Below, one piece after another: positions 44,756 through 53,808 of a DNA stretch of 64,000 nucleotides; position 1 is the stretch's first letter; every line of letters starts with the position of its first letter. The DNA is taken from positions 64,516 through 128,515 of the forward strand of contig CACLAF010000003.1 of the NCBI GenBank assembly GCA_902604855.1, in the 5' to 3' direction. Source of the DNA: an uncultured SAR86 cluster bacterium (lineage in GTDB: Bacteria; Pseudomonadota; Gammaproteobacteria; Magnimaribacterales; Magnimaribacteraceae). Below the pieces are notes generated by a model. It ran no database searches and was not told where the DNA came from. It worked only from the letters and a program-made list of their open reading frames with translations. The translations under genes and the position numbers were made by a program.

Positions 44756-45532
44756 ATGTCAAATTTTGAGTTTTTATTGATTTTATTGTTTTTCAATTCA
44801 ATTTTCTTAATTGGATTAGTCTCAATATCTATTAAGAAAAAAAGTCCTAGAATTTTAATTAAGTTTTTTTTTCTACCAGTGCTTACAAGTTGTTTATTCA
44901 GCATGATTGTCCAAGCCGTATTTCAAGTTTCTGAAATTTCAAACAGACAACTCGCAGCAAATATTTTTCTAATATTATGGTGCTTGAAATCTTTTTCTTC
45001 GTATAAATCAATTAAATCCCTATTATTAGAGGACTTTCTCACATTGGTTAGACGTCAAATTTCTGATAAAAAGTATTTTGTCCTATTAATCAACATCATT
45101 AGACTCTCTTCATTTCAAATAATATGCTTCAGCTCTGTTTTTTCTTTAAATTATTTGTCAGGGTTTTCGCTACTAAGCTTTTTTGACAATATCGGGGTTA
45201 TTTTATGTTTAATAGGATTCTTCATTGAATACATAGGTAATAAGCAGATAAAAGAAAGAACAAAAAGAGCCGGCTTCTTTATCGAAGGGTCAAGAACCTA
45301 TGTTCTATATCCAAATATTACTGGCATTATTTTCTTCCTTACAGGACTTCAACTTCTTGCTATTGGAGGTGTTGGTTCAGAATGGTCATTTATAGGTCTA
45401 TTAATTGCAATCTTTATCATTTATAAGGTTTTAATACCTAAGATTGAAAGCAATTTATTAAAAAAATATCCTAATTATTCTTCTTACATAGATAAGATGC
45501 CTAAAATATTTTCTTTCAAAAAAATTACATGA
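44756..45532 (+). CDS. DUF1295-like polytopic membrane protein
   Basis: 258 residues, about six helices, rich in Phe, Leu and Ile. C-terminal part has GFFIEYIGNKQIKERTKRAGFFIEGSRTYVLYPNITGIIFFLTG and LLKKYPNYSSYIDKMPKIFSF, the DUF1295 pattern in diverged form; the typical WSRHPNYFGE is replaced by YVLYPNITGI. The N-terminal half is unlike the paralogue at 22822. Its stop overlaps the psd start (ATGA), so it may act in membrane lipid modification, but this is inference from context. Confidence 0.75.
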   Translation: MSNFEFLLILLFFNSIFLIGLVSISIKKKSPRILIKFFFLPVLTSCLFSMIVQAVFQVSEISNRQLAANIFLILWCLKSFSSYKSIKSLLLEDFLTLVRRQISDKKYFVLLINIIRLSSFQIICFSSVFSLNYLSGFSLLSFFDNIGVILCLIGFFIEYIGNKQIKERTKRAGFFIEGSRTYVLYPNITGIIFFLTGLQLLAIGGVGSEWSFIGLLIAIFIIYKVLIPKIESNLLKKYPNYSSYIDKMPKIFSFKKIT

Positions 45533-46362
45533 TGCAAAAGATTATCCCTCATATTTTTCTGACATACATAGCTGGAGCATTAGCTGACTGTAAGATAAAA
45601 ATCATCAAGAACTTTTTAATAAGAACTTTTATAGCCCTCTATAAACCAAACCTTGAAGAGGCAATGAATAAGGATATAAATAGTTACAGTTCTTATAATG
45701 ACTTTTTTACTAGGAAATTAGTAAAAGAGTCGAGGATAATTGAATTATCAGAAAATAATTTCATCTCTCCTGTAGATGGTGAAATTGTAAGTCATGGTTT
45801 TATTGAAGACGGGAAACTTTTGCAGGCAAAGAAACATGACTATGAACTAGATGAACTTGTTGGAATAGATTATCAAAATAAATATAAAGACGGCTATTTC
45901 ATAACTATTTATCTAGCTCCAACGGACTATCACAGAATACATTGTCCGTGGGATGGGGAGATAATTCATTCTAATCATCTAGGATCTTCACTATATAGTG
46001 TCAATAAGAAATCCCAAGAATCCATTCCACGTCTTTATATAAAAAATGAGAGATCTGTTTTACACATTGTCTCAAACAATCTTGAATATGCTTTGGTATC
46101 AGTGGGTGCCTCTGTTGTAGGGAGTATTGTGCCCTTTTGGATTGATAACAAAGAGTGTTCTAGAAAAGAATTAGTGGAAGGATGGAAAATAGGTCCACCC
46201 GAAGATACTAAAGTTAAAAAAGGAGATGAATTAGCTTATTTCCGAATGGGATCAACAGTAATACTAATTTTTAAGGACTCATATAAAATAGATTTAGATT
46301 CCTTGAAAGAAAATAAGCTTGTAAAATTTGGAAACAAATTAGTTTCATTGAAAAATATATAG
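45529..46362 (+). CDS. psd: phosphatidylserine decarboxylase proenzyme
   Basis: 277-residue enzyme making phosphatidylethanolamine. Seen: FFTRKL, SPVDGEIVSHG with the catalytic Asp, LAPTDYHRIHCPWDGEI, and the self-cleavage site FRMGSTVILIF with Ser242 becoming the pyruvoyl group. The usual LGST is MGST here, which should still allow cleavage between Gly241 and Ser242. ATGA overlap with the upstream gene. efp follows 9 bp later. Confidence 0.95.
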   Translation: MMQKIIPHIFLTYIAGALADCKIKIIKNFLIRTFIALYKPNLEEAMNKDINSYSSYNDFFTRKLVKESRIIELSENNFISPVDGEIVSHGFIEDGKLLQAKKHDYELDELVGIDYQNKYKDGYFITIYLAPTDYHRIHCPWDGEIIHSNHLGSSLYSVNKKSQESIPRLYIKNERSVLHIVSNNLEYALVSVGASVVGSIVPFWIDNKECSRKELVEGWKIGPPEDTKVKKGDELAYFRMGSTVILIFKDSYKIDLDSLKENKLVKFGNKLVSLKNI

Positions 46363-46371
46363 GAAGAAATC

Positions 46372-46935
46372 TTGGTATCGTACTCTACTAGTGACTTCAA
46401 AGTCGGTTTAAAAATAATAATCGATAACGACCCTTGCGTGATAATTGAAGAAGAATTTAATAAACCTGGTAAAGGGCAGGCTTTTAGTAAAATTAAGTTT
46501 AGAAACTACCTCACAGGAAGGGTTGGAGAAAAAACTTGTAAAGTCGGAGAATCTCTTGAGGCAGCTGATATTGAAGAATTAGACATGCAATTCCTATACA
46601 GCGACGGAAGTGCGTGGTTTTTTATGCATCCCGATACTTATGAACAAATTCCAGTAGCTCTAAATATAGTGTCTGAACTTGAGAAATGGGTTACTGAAGA
46701 GGATATTTGTAAAATACTTCTCTGGAATGAAAAACCAATATCTGTAGTTGCGCCTACTTTTGTAGACCTTAAGATTGTACAAACTGATCCTGGTGTGAAG
46801 GGGGATACTGCAACAGGAGGCTCAAAACCAGCAACACTTTCAACTGGAGCAATAATAAAAGTACCTCTATTTGTATCAGAGGGCGAACTCGTCACAATTG
46901 ATACGAGAAATGGAGAGTATCAAGGTCGAAAATAA
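46372..46935 (+). CDS. efp: translation elongation factor P
   Basis: 187 residues with three beta-barrel domains. Seen: DFKVGLKIIIDNDPCVIIEEEFNKPGKGQAFSKIKFRN with Lys34, the site of beta-lysylation by EpmA/EpmB in E. coli, and LSTGAIIKVPLFVSEGELVTIDTRNGEY. TTG start, supported by AGGAAG at 7-nt spacing. EpmA/EpmB are not in the window. Relieves stalling at polyproline; the TonB linker (EEEPPPE) and others would be natural clients. Confidence 0.96.
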   Translation: MVSYSTSDFKVGLKIIIDNDPCVIIEEEFNKPGKGQAFSKIKFRNYLTGRVGEKTCKVGESLEAADIEELDMQFLYSDGSAWFFMHPDTYEQIPVALNIVSELEKWVTEEDICKILLWNEKPISVVAPTFVDLKIVQTDPGVKGDTATGGSKPATLSTGAIIKVPLFVSEGELVTIDTRNGEYQGRK

Positions 46936-46943
46936 ACTGCCCC

Positions 46944-48689
46944 ATGAAAGAAAAAATTAAGGAAAGCCTGTACAGCATAATTATAGATTTGTATGGAAGT
47001 TCAGAATTTATTCACGATGAATTTGAAATAAGCATACAAGATAATAAAGAAAAGGAATACGGTGATCTCGCAAGTAATGTAGCTTTGGTGCTAGCCAAAC
47101 CTCTAAAAAGAAATCCTCGAGAGATTGCAGAAGAAATCAAAATCAAATTTATAACTGACAAGGAAATAGTAAAAGTTGATGTTGCAGGACCTGGTTTTAT
47201 TAACTTTTTCTTATCTAAAGAGTCACATGGTGCAATTTTAAAAGATATCTCTATTCAAAAAAATAATTTTGGAAAGATTGAATCGAATAATCAAAAAGTT
47301 CTTATTGAATATGTCTCAAGCAATCCCACGGGCCCTTTACATGTAGGACATGGAAGAGGTGCAGTTTTTGGATCTGTATTATCGAGGCTTTTGAAGGAAG
47401 CAGGATTTCAAGTAGATGAAGAATATTATGTAAATGATTTTGGCAGACAAATGAATATTCTTTCTGCGAGCTTATGGATTAGATATGCACAGATATTTGA
47501 TAAGAACATAAAAATGTTAAATAACGGTTATCAAGGCGATTATCTCATTGCCATTGCACAAAATTTAAAAAAATTAAGGTCTGATGAGCTGTATGAAGAT
47601 GATGAGGAAATCAAAAGTCTTCTAGAAAATGAGAACGAAGATGCTGAAAAACATACTGATGAGGTAATCGAAAGCATCAAATCTAAGCTAAGTGATGAAT
47701 TTTCTTATGTGAGAGATTTTGCTCTCAGGGAAATATTAGAGTTAATAAAGGAAGATCTATTAGAATTCGGCGTCGAACACAATCACTGGTTTTCAGAATC
47801 TGCACTTTATAAAAGTGAACTACATAATCTCAGCAAGGTTGATCAATCCATTGAAGAACTATCATCTAAAGGATTTGTATACGAAAAAGAGGGTGCTATT
47901 TGGTTTAAATCTTCAGAACTTGGAGATGATAAAGACAGAGTTTTAAAAAGAGGCAATGGTGAATTTACTTATTTTGCCTCTGATGTAGCCTATCACCTAG
48001 ATAAATATGATCGCGGATACGATAGAATAATCAATATTTGGGGGTCAGATCATCATGGCTACCTTCCAAGAGTAAAGGCTGCCATGGAAGCAAGTAAAAA
48101 GAATGTTGAAAAGCTTGAAGTAGTCTTTATTCAATTTGCTAATTTAATTAGAGCAGGAAAAAAAGTAACCATGTCTACTAGAAGTGGCAAATTTATTACA
48201 CTTAAAGAACTCATAGAAGAGGTTACATCAGAAGCAGCAAGATTTTTTTATATTAATAGAAAAGCTGATCAACATTTAGACTTTGATCTAGACCTCGCAA
48301 AAGAGCAGTCTAAAGATAATCCTCTGTACTATATTCAATACGCGCATGCTCGCATATGCAGTGTTCTGCGTAAGTCCAAAGCTAGAGAAGAAGAATTGAA
48401 TACATCAGAACTTGGATTATTGGATTCCAACAAAGAGATAGAAATACAGAAAATTCTTAAACAGTATCCTCCTCTAATTGAAAGAGCAGCTCTAGCAAGT
48501 GAGCCTCATTTAATTTGCTATTACTTAAAAGACTTGGCTAGTATTTTTCATAGTTACTACAATACTGAAAAATTTATTGTTGAAGACCAGAAGCTTATGA
48601 ACTCTAGATTGTTCTTGCTGAGTGGAGTAAAGCAAGTTATTTGTAATGGGCTAACTATTCTGGGAATAAATGCTCCTCATGAAATGTAG
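46944..48689 (+). CDS. argS: arginyl-tRNA synthetase
   Basis: 581-residue class I synthetase. Seen: HVGH (133-136) in SSNPTGPLHVGHGRGAVFG, VNDFGRQMNIL, DVAYHLDKYDRG, WGSDHHGYLPRVKAAM, and the KMSK-equivalent KVTMSTRSGKF; C-terminal DALR-type anticodon-binding region with YYNTEKFIVED. The KMSK replacement is common in ArgS. It is 8 bp after efp and 3 bp before yggS, apparently one transcript. Confidence 0.96.
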   Translation: MKEKIKESLYSIIIDLYGSSEFIHDEFEISIQDNKEKEYGDLASNVALVLAKPLKRNPREIAEEIKIKFITDKEIVKVDVAGPGFINFFLSKESHGAILKDISIQKNNFGKIESNNQKVLIEYVSSNPTGPLHVGHGRGAVFGSVLSRLLKEAGFQVDEEYYVNDFGRQMNILSASLWIRYAQIFDKNIKMLNNGYQGDYLIAIAQNLKKLRSDELYEDDEEIKSLLENENEDAEKHTDEVIESIKSKLSDEFSYVRDFALREILELIKEDLLEFGVEHNHWFSESALYKSELHNLSKVDQSIEELSSKGFVYEKEGAIWFKSSELGDDKDRVLKRGNGEFTYFASDVAYHLDKYDRGYDRIINIWGSDHHGYLPRVKAAMEASKKNVEKLEVVFIQFANLIRAGKKVTMSTRSGKFITLKELIEEVTSEAARFFYINRKADQHLDFDLDLAKEQSKDNPLYYIQYAHARICSVLRKSKAREEELNTSELGLLDSNKEIEIQKILKQYPPLIERAALASEPHLICYYLKDLASIFHSYYNTEKFIVEDQKLMNSRLFLLSGVKQVICNGLTILGINAPHEM

Positions 48690-48692
48690 AAA

Positions 48693-49367
48693 GTGATCTC
48701 CAGCAACTTACACAAGATTAACCTAGATATTGAAGAAAATTGTAAGCTTTCTGGCAGAAAGACCGATGAAATAATCTTGATAGGTGCAAGTAAAGCACAG
48801 ACGATAGATAGCATAAGAGAGGCTTATGAAAGTGGTTTAACGCATTTTGGTGAAAATTATCTTCAAGAGGCTGAAGAGAAAATTGAAAATTTATCAAAAG
48901 ATTTAGTCTGGCACTACATAGGATCTATTCAGTCAAGAAAAGCAAAAAGAATAGCTGAAATTTTTGACTGGGTACATACTGTAGACAGTGTAAAAGTGGC
49001 TATGAGACTTAATAATGCTCGACCTAAATCAAGAGGTTTTTTGAATGTGTGCCTCCAACTAAATATAGACAATGAGGAAAGTAAGTCTGGTTTAGATTTA
49101 AAAGAAATTGATAGTTTTATCGAACAAACTAGAGCCTTAGAAAATTTAAAAATTAGAGGATTGATGGTAATACCCAGGCCAAGAGAAGCTCTAGTAGAGC
49201 AGAAAGAGATTTTCGGAATAGTGAAAAATATATTTTTAGCATTAAATGAAAAAGGAAATAACTTTGATACCTTATCAATGGGTATGTCATCAGATTATGC
49301 TGCAGCTATTCAGGAAGGGGCTACAATGGTAAGAGTAGGTACAGGTATATTTGGTCCGAGAAAATGA
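48693..49367 (+). CDS. yggS: YggS/PLPBP family PLP-homeostasis protein
   Basis: 224-residue PLP-binding protein. Seen: PLP Lys in LIGASKAQ (usually VAVSK), HFGENYLQEAEEKI, WHYIGSIQSRKAKRIAE, SGLDLKEID and LSMGMSSDYAAAIQEGATMVRVGTGIFG. GTG start. It overlaps proC by 4 bp in the widespread yggS-proC-yggT cluster. By family it buffers pyridoxal phosphate; catalytic activity is not expected. Confidence 0.94.
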   Translation: MISSNLHKINLDIEENCKLSGRKTDEIILIGASKAQTIDSIREAYESGLTHFGENYLQEAEEKIENLSKDLVWHYIGSIQSRKAKRIAEIFDWVHTVDSVKVAMRLNNARPKSRGFLNVCLQLNIDNEESKSGLDLKEIDSFIEQTRALENLKIRGLMVIPRPREALVEQKEIFGIVKNIFLALNEKGNNFDTLSMGMSSDYAAAIQEGATMVRVGTGIFGPRK

Positions 49368-50182
49368 AAAATCTTAAAGAAACTATAGGGTTTATAGGTG
49401 CTGGCAATATGGCAACCGCACTTATATCAGGCTTAATCAATAGTGATCAAAATGCCTCTAAGATCATCGCCTCTTCCCCAGAGCAAGAACATCTAGAAAA
49501 GCTTTCTAAAGACTTTGGGATAAAAACTACAAGTAATAATCTCGAGGTAGTAGATATTGCCGATATAGTCATTCTCGCTGTGAAACCTAATATTATCCAA
49601 GCTGTAATCGCTGAAATAAAGGATGTAGCTTTAGATAAAGATATTCTGATAATCTCTATTGCAGCTGGAGTAAAGATTGAGAAGATAGAATCTCAATTAG
49701 GATCTTCCATGAGAGTGATAAGAGCTATGCCAAATACTCCTGCTAGTATTATGGAAGGTGTCACTGCAATTTGTCCTAACAGTAATGCACAATCAAATGA
49801 TATTGAAAATGCCAAGCTTTTATTTGAATGCGTGGGGAAAATTGCTCTTATCAATGAGAAAGATATAGATATATTTACAGCCCTTATTGGATCAGGTCCA
49901 GCATATGTGTTTTACCTAATTGAATCTTTGCTGGACTCTTCAAAAAACTTACATCTTTCAGAACAAGAAAAGAAAAATTTACTAGCATCAATGATTTCAG
50001 GTGCTGCAAATCTGGTTATTAATTCAGAAGATTCCCCTAATATTTTAAGAAAGAAAGTTACGTCACCTGGAGGAGTAACCCAAACAGCAATAGAAGAATT
50101 CGAGACGAAGGGGTTAAAGGAAATAATAAGCAAATCTATGATAGCTGCTGAAAAGAAATCAATCGAATTGGGAGAAGATTAA
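49364..50182 (+). CDS. proC: pyrroline-5-carboxylate reductase
   Basis: 272-residue NADPH-dependent last step of proline synthesis. Seen: Rossmann motif IGFIGAGNMATAL, VIRAMPNTPASIMEGVTAI, GSGPAYVFYLIESL and the C-terminal VTSPGGVTQTAIEEF. Overlaps yggS by 4 bp and abuts yggT (1-bp overlap). Standard length. Confidence 0.97.
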   Translation: MKNLKETIGFIGAGNMATALISGLINSDQNASKIIASSPEQEHLEKLSKDFGIKTTSNNLEVVDIADIVILAVKPNIIQAVIAEIKDVALDKDILIISIAAGVKIEKIESQLGSSMRVIRAMPNTPASIMEGVTAICPNSNAQSNDIENAKLLFECVGKIALINEKDIDIFTALIGSGPAYVFYLIESLLDSSKNLHLSEQEKKNLLASMISGAANLVINSEDSPNILRKKVTSPGGVTQTAIEEFETKGLKEIISKSMIAAEKKSIELGED

Positions 50183-50757
50183 TGTCAGAAGCAACCTTTT
50201 TCCTTTTCAAAGCTTTGATGGATGTTTTTACACTCGGTGTAGTTTTTAACTTTATGTTTCGTCTTCTTAAAGTTGATTACTATAATCCGTTAGTCCAAGG
50301 AATAATTAGGGCAGTAGACTTGCCAAGTCAATTTCTTAGATCAGCTATTAAGCCCTTCAGGAACATAGACTTCGCCTCATTTCTAGTAGCTGTTTTTATT
50401 CAGGCAGGAGCCTTTTATTTAGCTGTCATGGCAGGATCGGTTGATTATGATCCTGTAAAGATTTTAATGTGGTCTACCTACTCAGTTATTTTATTAATGC
50501 TTAAAATGGTTTGGTGGATTTTATTGGGAGGAATAATTTTAAGTTTTGTAGCTGGGAATAATTTTCATCCAGCCATAGTTCTAATTAGGCAAATGTCGGA
50601 TAAGTTTTTCAGTCCATTTAGAATATTCTTGCCTCCTATGGGAGGACTAGACTTTTCTCCTATATTCGCTTTCATCTTATTAAACTTCTTGCAATCAATA
50701 TTTGTACAGTTTGCTATTGAATCTGGATTACCAGTTTGGCTGTCAGTTGGTTTCTAG
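50182..50757 (+). CDS. yggT: YggT family membrane protein
   Basis: 191 residues with two tandem YGGT units, each two helices. Seen: first unit DYYNPLVQGIIRAVDLPSQFLRSAIKPFRNIDFASFLVA, second unit NNFHPAIVLIRQMSDKFFSPFRIFLPPMGGLDFSPI. Inner-membrane protein with roles in osmotic shock or division in other bacteria. Third gene of the yggS-proC-yggT set. The metX promoter overlaps its 3' end. Confidence 0.93.
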   Translation: MSEATFFLFKALMDVFTLGVVFNFMFRLLKVDYYNPLVQGIIRAVDLPSQFLRSAIKPFRNIDFASFLVAVFIQAGAFYLAVMAGSVDYDPVKILMWSTYSVILLMLKMVWWILLGGIILSFVAGNNFHPAIVLIRQMSDKFFSPFRIFLPPMGGLDFSPIFAFILLNFLQSIFVQFAIESGLPVWLSVGF

Positions 50758-50775
50758 AGATAGATTCAATATAAT
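50747..50775 (+). promoter_or_regulatory. promoter of metX (perfect -10)
   Basis: TTGGTT (-35, 3 of 6), 17-bp spacer, TATAAT (-10, perfect) at 50770-50775. Transcription should start near 50782, right where the SAM-II-like aptamer begins. The -35 lies inside the last codons of yggT. Confidence 0.7.
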
Positions 50776-50779
50776 AGCG

Positions 50780-50835
50780 CTTTCGCCGATTTGACACAGC
50801 TTGCGGGCGTTTAATTGAAATACAGCTAATGCATT
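50780..50835 (+). ncRNA. SAM-II-type riboswitch aptamer upstream of metX
   Basis: Elements in order: CGCC (50784-50787), GATTTG (50788-50793), GCTTGC (50799-50804), GGCG (50806-50809) closing a 4-bp P1 with CGCC, TTTAAT, and GCTAA (50825-50829). GATTTG, GCTTGC, CGTTTAA-like and GCTAA, with this spacing, match the SAM-II (RF00521) conserved core as I remember it; SAM-V is a close relative and cannot be excluded. The next gene is metX, the classic SAM-II target. Inferred role: SAM binding lowers metX expression. Confidence 0.78.
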
Positions 50836-50840
50836 AAATT

Positions 50841-50873
50841 AAACCTGTTGTGCTGAAGCAAACAGGTTTTTTT
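50841..50873 (+). terminator. intrinsic terminator/attenuator just before metX
   Basis: 9-bp stem AAACCTGTT/AACAGGTTT, a bulged G, 3 more pairs TGC/GCA and a TGAA loop, followed by a run of T ending 1 base before the metX ATG. The only AGG that could serve as ribosome-binding site is inside the 3' arm. Directly downstream of the SAM-II-like aptamer, it may stop transcription or block translation when SAM is bound. A TTTAATT/AATTAAA pairing (50810-50816 with 50837-50843) that takes the base of the stem could act as antiterminator. Confidence 0.85.
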
Positions 50874-51983
50874 ATGAGTGATTCGATAGGAAAAGTACAG
50901 GCACAAAAAGTTACTCTAGAGGGTAAATTTGAGCTTGAGTGCGGGCAAAGTTTTAATGACATTGAACTAGTCTATGAAACTTATGGTGCACTTAATGCAG
51001 ATGCTACGAATGCAATACTTATCTGCCATGCGTTGAGTGGTAATCATCATGCTGCTGGAAAATATGGAAACGAAGAGAAACCAGGCTGGTGGGATTCGCT
51101 TATTGGCCCAGGTAAAGCGGTTGATACAAACAAATTTTTTGTAGTTTGCCCGAATAATATAGGTGGTTGTCACGGCTCACTAGGACCAAGTTCAATTAAC
51201 CATGATACTGGAGATTATTATGGACCTGACTTTCCAATTATTACAGTAAGAGATTGGGTAAATTCACAGGCCAAACTTTCTGATTCATTGGGCATTGAAA
51301 AATGGCATGCTGTCATGGGAGGAAGTCTAGGTGGAATGCAAGCTCTAGAATGGTCCTATCTTTTCCCGAAAAGAATAAAAAAAGCAGGAATTATTGCTGC
51401 AGCACCAAAGTTAAGTGCACAAAATATAGCTTTCAATGAAGTTGCAAGACAAGCCATATTAAATGATCCAGATTTTGAAGGAGGTAGATATCTAGATAAA
51501 AGTAAGTACCCAAAACAAGGCCTCAAATTAGCAAGAATGGTAGGGCACATTACGTATCTCTCTGAAGAAGCAATGAGGAGCAAATTTGGAAGAGAACTGA
51601 AAAAGGAAAAATTAAATTTTGGTTATGATGCGGAGTTCGAAATAGAAAGTTATCTGAGGTATCAAGGTGATGTTTTTTCTGAAAGTTTTGATGCAAATAC
51701 TTATCTACTAATGACAAAGATTCTAGACTACTTCGATCCAGCAAGTAATTTTGAAGGCAAATTGGTAAATGCCTTTGAGTCCATTGAAGCACAGTTATTA
51801 GTAGTATCTTTTTCAACTGATTGGAGGTTTGCTCCTGAAAGATCAAAGGAAATTGTAAATGCCCTTATCAAAGCCAAGAAAAATGTGAGTTACTTAGAAA
51901 TTGATAGTCCTCACGGACACGACTCGTTTTTGTTTGCAAATGAAGATTATGTAAAGGGTTTATCGGCTTTTCTTGAAAATTAA
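50874..51983 (+). CDS. metX: homoserine O-acyltransferase
   Basis: 369-residue alpha/beta-hydrolase-fold enzyme that activates homoserine for methionine synthesis. Seen: [56 protein letters not shown], Ser151 in [13 protein letters not shown], acid in STDWRFAP and His in SPHGHDS. The ATG directly after the terminator T run is chosen; a GTG at 50850 would lie inside the hairpin. The donor (acetyl- or succinyl-CoA) is not decided; MetW next to it often goes with succinyl-CoA users. metW starts right after the stop codon. Confidence 0.94.
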   Translation: MSDSIGKVQAQKVTLEGKFELECGQSFNDIELVYETYGALNADATNAILICHALSGNHHAAGKYGNEEKPGWWDSLIGPGKAVDTNKFFVVCPNNIGGCHGSLGPSSINHDTGDYYGPDFPIITVRDWVNSQAKLSDSLGIEKWHAVMGGSLGGMQALEWSYLFPKRIKKAGIIAAAPKLSAQNIAFNEVARQAILNDPDFEGGRYLDKSKYPKQGLKLARMVGHITYLSEEAMRSKFGRELKKEKLNFGYDAEFEIESYLRYQGDVFSESFDANTYLLMTKILDYFDPASNFEGKLVNAFESIEAQLLVVSFSTDWRFAPERSKEIVNALIKAKKNVSYLEIDSPHGHDSFLFANEDYVKGLSAFLEN

Positions 51984-52571
51984 ATGAATACAATTGAAGT
52001 TATAAAAAATTGGATAGATAAAGAGTCTGAAGTTCTAGATCTAGGGTGTGGAGATGGTGAAATATTGAATATTTTATCCAAGGAATGGGGGTCTACGGTA
52101 CTAGGAGTAGAAATAAATCAAGATGATATTAATAAATGCATCCAGTCTGGTCTAAATGTTATTCATCAAAATATTGACGAGGGTTTAGAGAATTTTAGTG
52201 ACAATAGTTTTGATATAGTGATTATGAGCCAAACTATTCAAGTCTTAAAGGAACCCAAGAAAGCCCTTCAAGAAGTAACAAGAATTGGAAATGAGAGCAT
52301 TGTTACAATTCCTAATTTTGGTTATTGGACCACAAGAATTAATCTCTTACTATCAGGAAAGATGCCTGTGACAGGAACATTGCCAAGTTCCTGGCATGAT
52401 ACCGATAATATTCATTTATGTACCATTAAGGATTTTGAGAATCTCTGTAGTGAATGCGAAATCGATGTAATAGAAAAATGCTTCTTTAATAAATTTGGGA
52501 AAGAAAGTGTATTAGCTAAAGTGGCACCAAATTTATTTGCGACCACTGCCATGTATAAGATCTCTAAATGA
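51984..52571 (+). CDS. metW: methionine biosynthesis protein MetW
   Basis: 195-residue SAM-methyltransferase-fold protein. Seen: VLDLGCGDGEILNIL (SAM motif), EINQDDINKCIQSGLNVIHQNIDEGLENF, FDIVIMSQTIQVLKEPKKAL, and SIVTIPNFGYWTTRINLLLSGKMPVTGTLPSSWHDTDNIHLCTIKDF. It abuts metX and overlaps rdgB by 4 bp. It is needed with MetX in related bacteria; its own catalytic role is unknown. Confidence 0.95.
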   Translation: MNTIEVIKNWIDKESEVLDLGCGDGEILNILSKEWGSTVLGVEINQDDINKCIQSGLNVIHQNIDEGLENFSDNSFDIVIMSQTIQVLKEPKKALQEVTRIGNESIVTIPNFGYWTTRINLLLSGKMPVTGTLPSSWHDTDNIHLCTIKDFENLCSECEIDVIEKCFFNKFGKESVLAKVAPNLFATTAMYKISK

Positions 52572-53164
52572 AAATAGCTATTGCTACGAAAAATAATGGC
52601 AAACTTAAAGAGTTCGAGGAATTGGCAAGGGGCACACCATATGAATTCATTAAAATTCCTGAAAACATAAAAGATCTACCACCGGAAACAGGTAGTACCT
52701 TCTATGAAAATGCTCTAATAAAAGCTGAGTTCATTTCAAAACAATTAGGCATACCTGCTATAGGTGATGATTCTGGACTAGAAGTTGATGCATTAGATGG
52801 CAGCCCTGGAATATTCTCTGCGAGATATTCTAATACGGGCTTAGATAATGATAATTGCTTAAAATTAATTGAAAATCTAGATGGGCTTGAGGACGACAAA
52901 AGAAGTGCAAGATTTAGGTGTTGTCTGGTTGGATATTTTGATGGAAAGACAATTCAAAGCAATGGAACCCTTGAAGGTTCTATTGCCAGAGAATTCAAAG
53001 GAACGAATGGCTTTGGCTATGATCCAATTTTTATTACAAAGAACGGGAAGCATCTGGCAGAACTTGAGAAAGATGAAAAGAATATAATATCTCATAGATC
53101 TGAAGCTTTTAAAAAACTATTAAACAAAGTTTCTGAATTAATTAACAAGTCTTTTGAAGAATAA
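52568..53164 (+). CDS. rdgB: dITP/XTP pyrophosphatase
   Basis: 198-residue house-cleaning nucleotidase of the Ham1/RdgB family. Seen: IATKNNGKLKEFEEL, IGDDSGLEVDALDGSPGIFSARYS, FKGTNGFGYDPIFI and ISHRSEAFKKL. Starts 4 bp inside metW and overlaps the convergent trmB by 23 bp, the largest overlap here. Confidence 0.96.
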   Translation: MKIAIATKNNGKLKEFEELARGTPYEFIKIPENIKDLPPETGSTFYENALIKAEFISKQLGIPAIGDDSGLEVDALDGSPGIFSARYSNTGLDNDNCLKLIENLDGLEDDKRSARFRCCLVGYFDGKTIQSNGTLEGSIAREFKGTNGFGYDPIFITKNGKHLAELEKDEKNIISHRSEAFKKLLNKVSELINKSFEE

Positions 53165-53807
53165 GCTCATTTAATTTTCTTTTTGCTTGTAAGGCCTTCA
53201 TCTCAAAGGATGTTTTAGGTAAATTTACTAAATATTCCTTAAGATTCTCTTTCTGCAAAACTCTCCAATTTATATCATTATTAACCAGCTTCTTTGTTTC
53301 ATCGAAGTAATGAACCCAGTCTGTTTTGAAGTAGAAGATACCGTTTTGTTTCAGTTTTTTATTAACTAAGTCAATAAAGTCTTTTTGTAACAATCTTCTT
53401 TTATGATGCTTTCTCTTTGGCCACGGATCAGGATAAAACATTAAGATTAGATCAAAGCAGTTGTCTGATACTTTATCTTCCAAAAAAGGAACAATATCTG
53501 AGTTTAATATTTTAATATTATTTAGTGACTCTTCATTTGCCTTACTTAAAAGAGATCCTATTCCAGACAGATAAACCTCAGCTCCTAAAATTAACATCTC
53601 GGGGTTTGTCTTAGCTAAATATGCAGTAGTTTCTCCTGACCCAAAACCTATGTCTAAAATTGAAGGGTCTTGGTTCCAGATATTACTAAGTTTTTCTTCA
53701 TTATCTAGAATGTACTTGTCCCAATGCTCCGAGAGTGCCCTTGACTGGTTAGAGGTTAACCTCCCTCTCCTCAAGACAAAACTCTTGAGTCTATCTTGTA
53801 AAGGCAA
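53142..53807 (-). CDS. trmB: tRNA (guanine-N7-)-methyltransferase
   Basis: 221-residue SAM methyltransferase that makes m7G46. Seen: LDIGFGSGETTAYLA, GAEVYLSGIGSLL, MFYPDPWPKRKHHKRRLLQKDFIDL and TDWVHYFDE. All TrmB signatures are present. Starts 1 bp after the rpoH stop on the same strand. The 3' end shares 23 bp with rdgB. Confidence 0.95.
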   Translation of the reverse strand: MPLQDRLKSFVLRRGRLTSNQSRALSEHWDKYILDNEEKLSNIWNQDPSILDIGFGSGETTAYLAKTNPEMLILGAEVYLSGIGSLLSKANEESLNNIKILNSDIVPFLEDKVSDNCFDLILMFYPDPWPKRKHHKRRLLQKDFIDLVNKKLKQNGIFYFKTDWVHYFDETKKLVNNDINWRVLQKENLKEYLVNLPKTSFEMKALQAKRKLNELILQKTC

Positions 53808-53808
53808 C

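Noticed and set aside
51550-51846. Open frame antisense to metX
   Set aside because: Shadow of a conserved gene with no ribosome-binding site and no recognisable protein.
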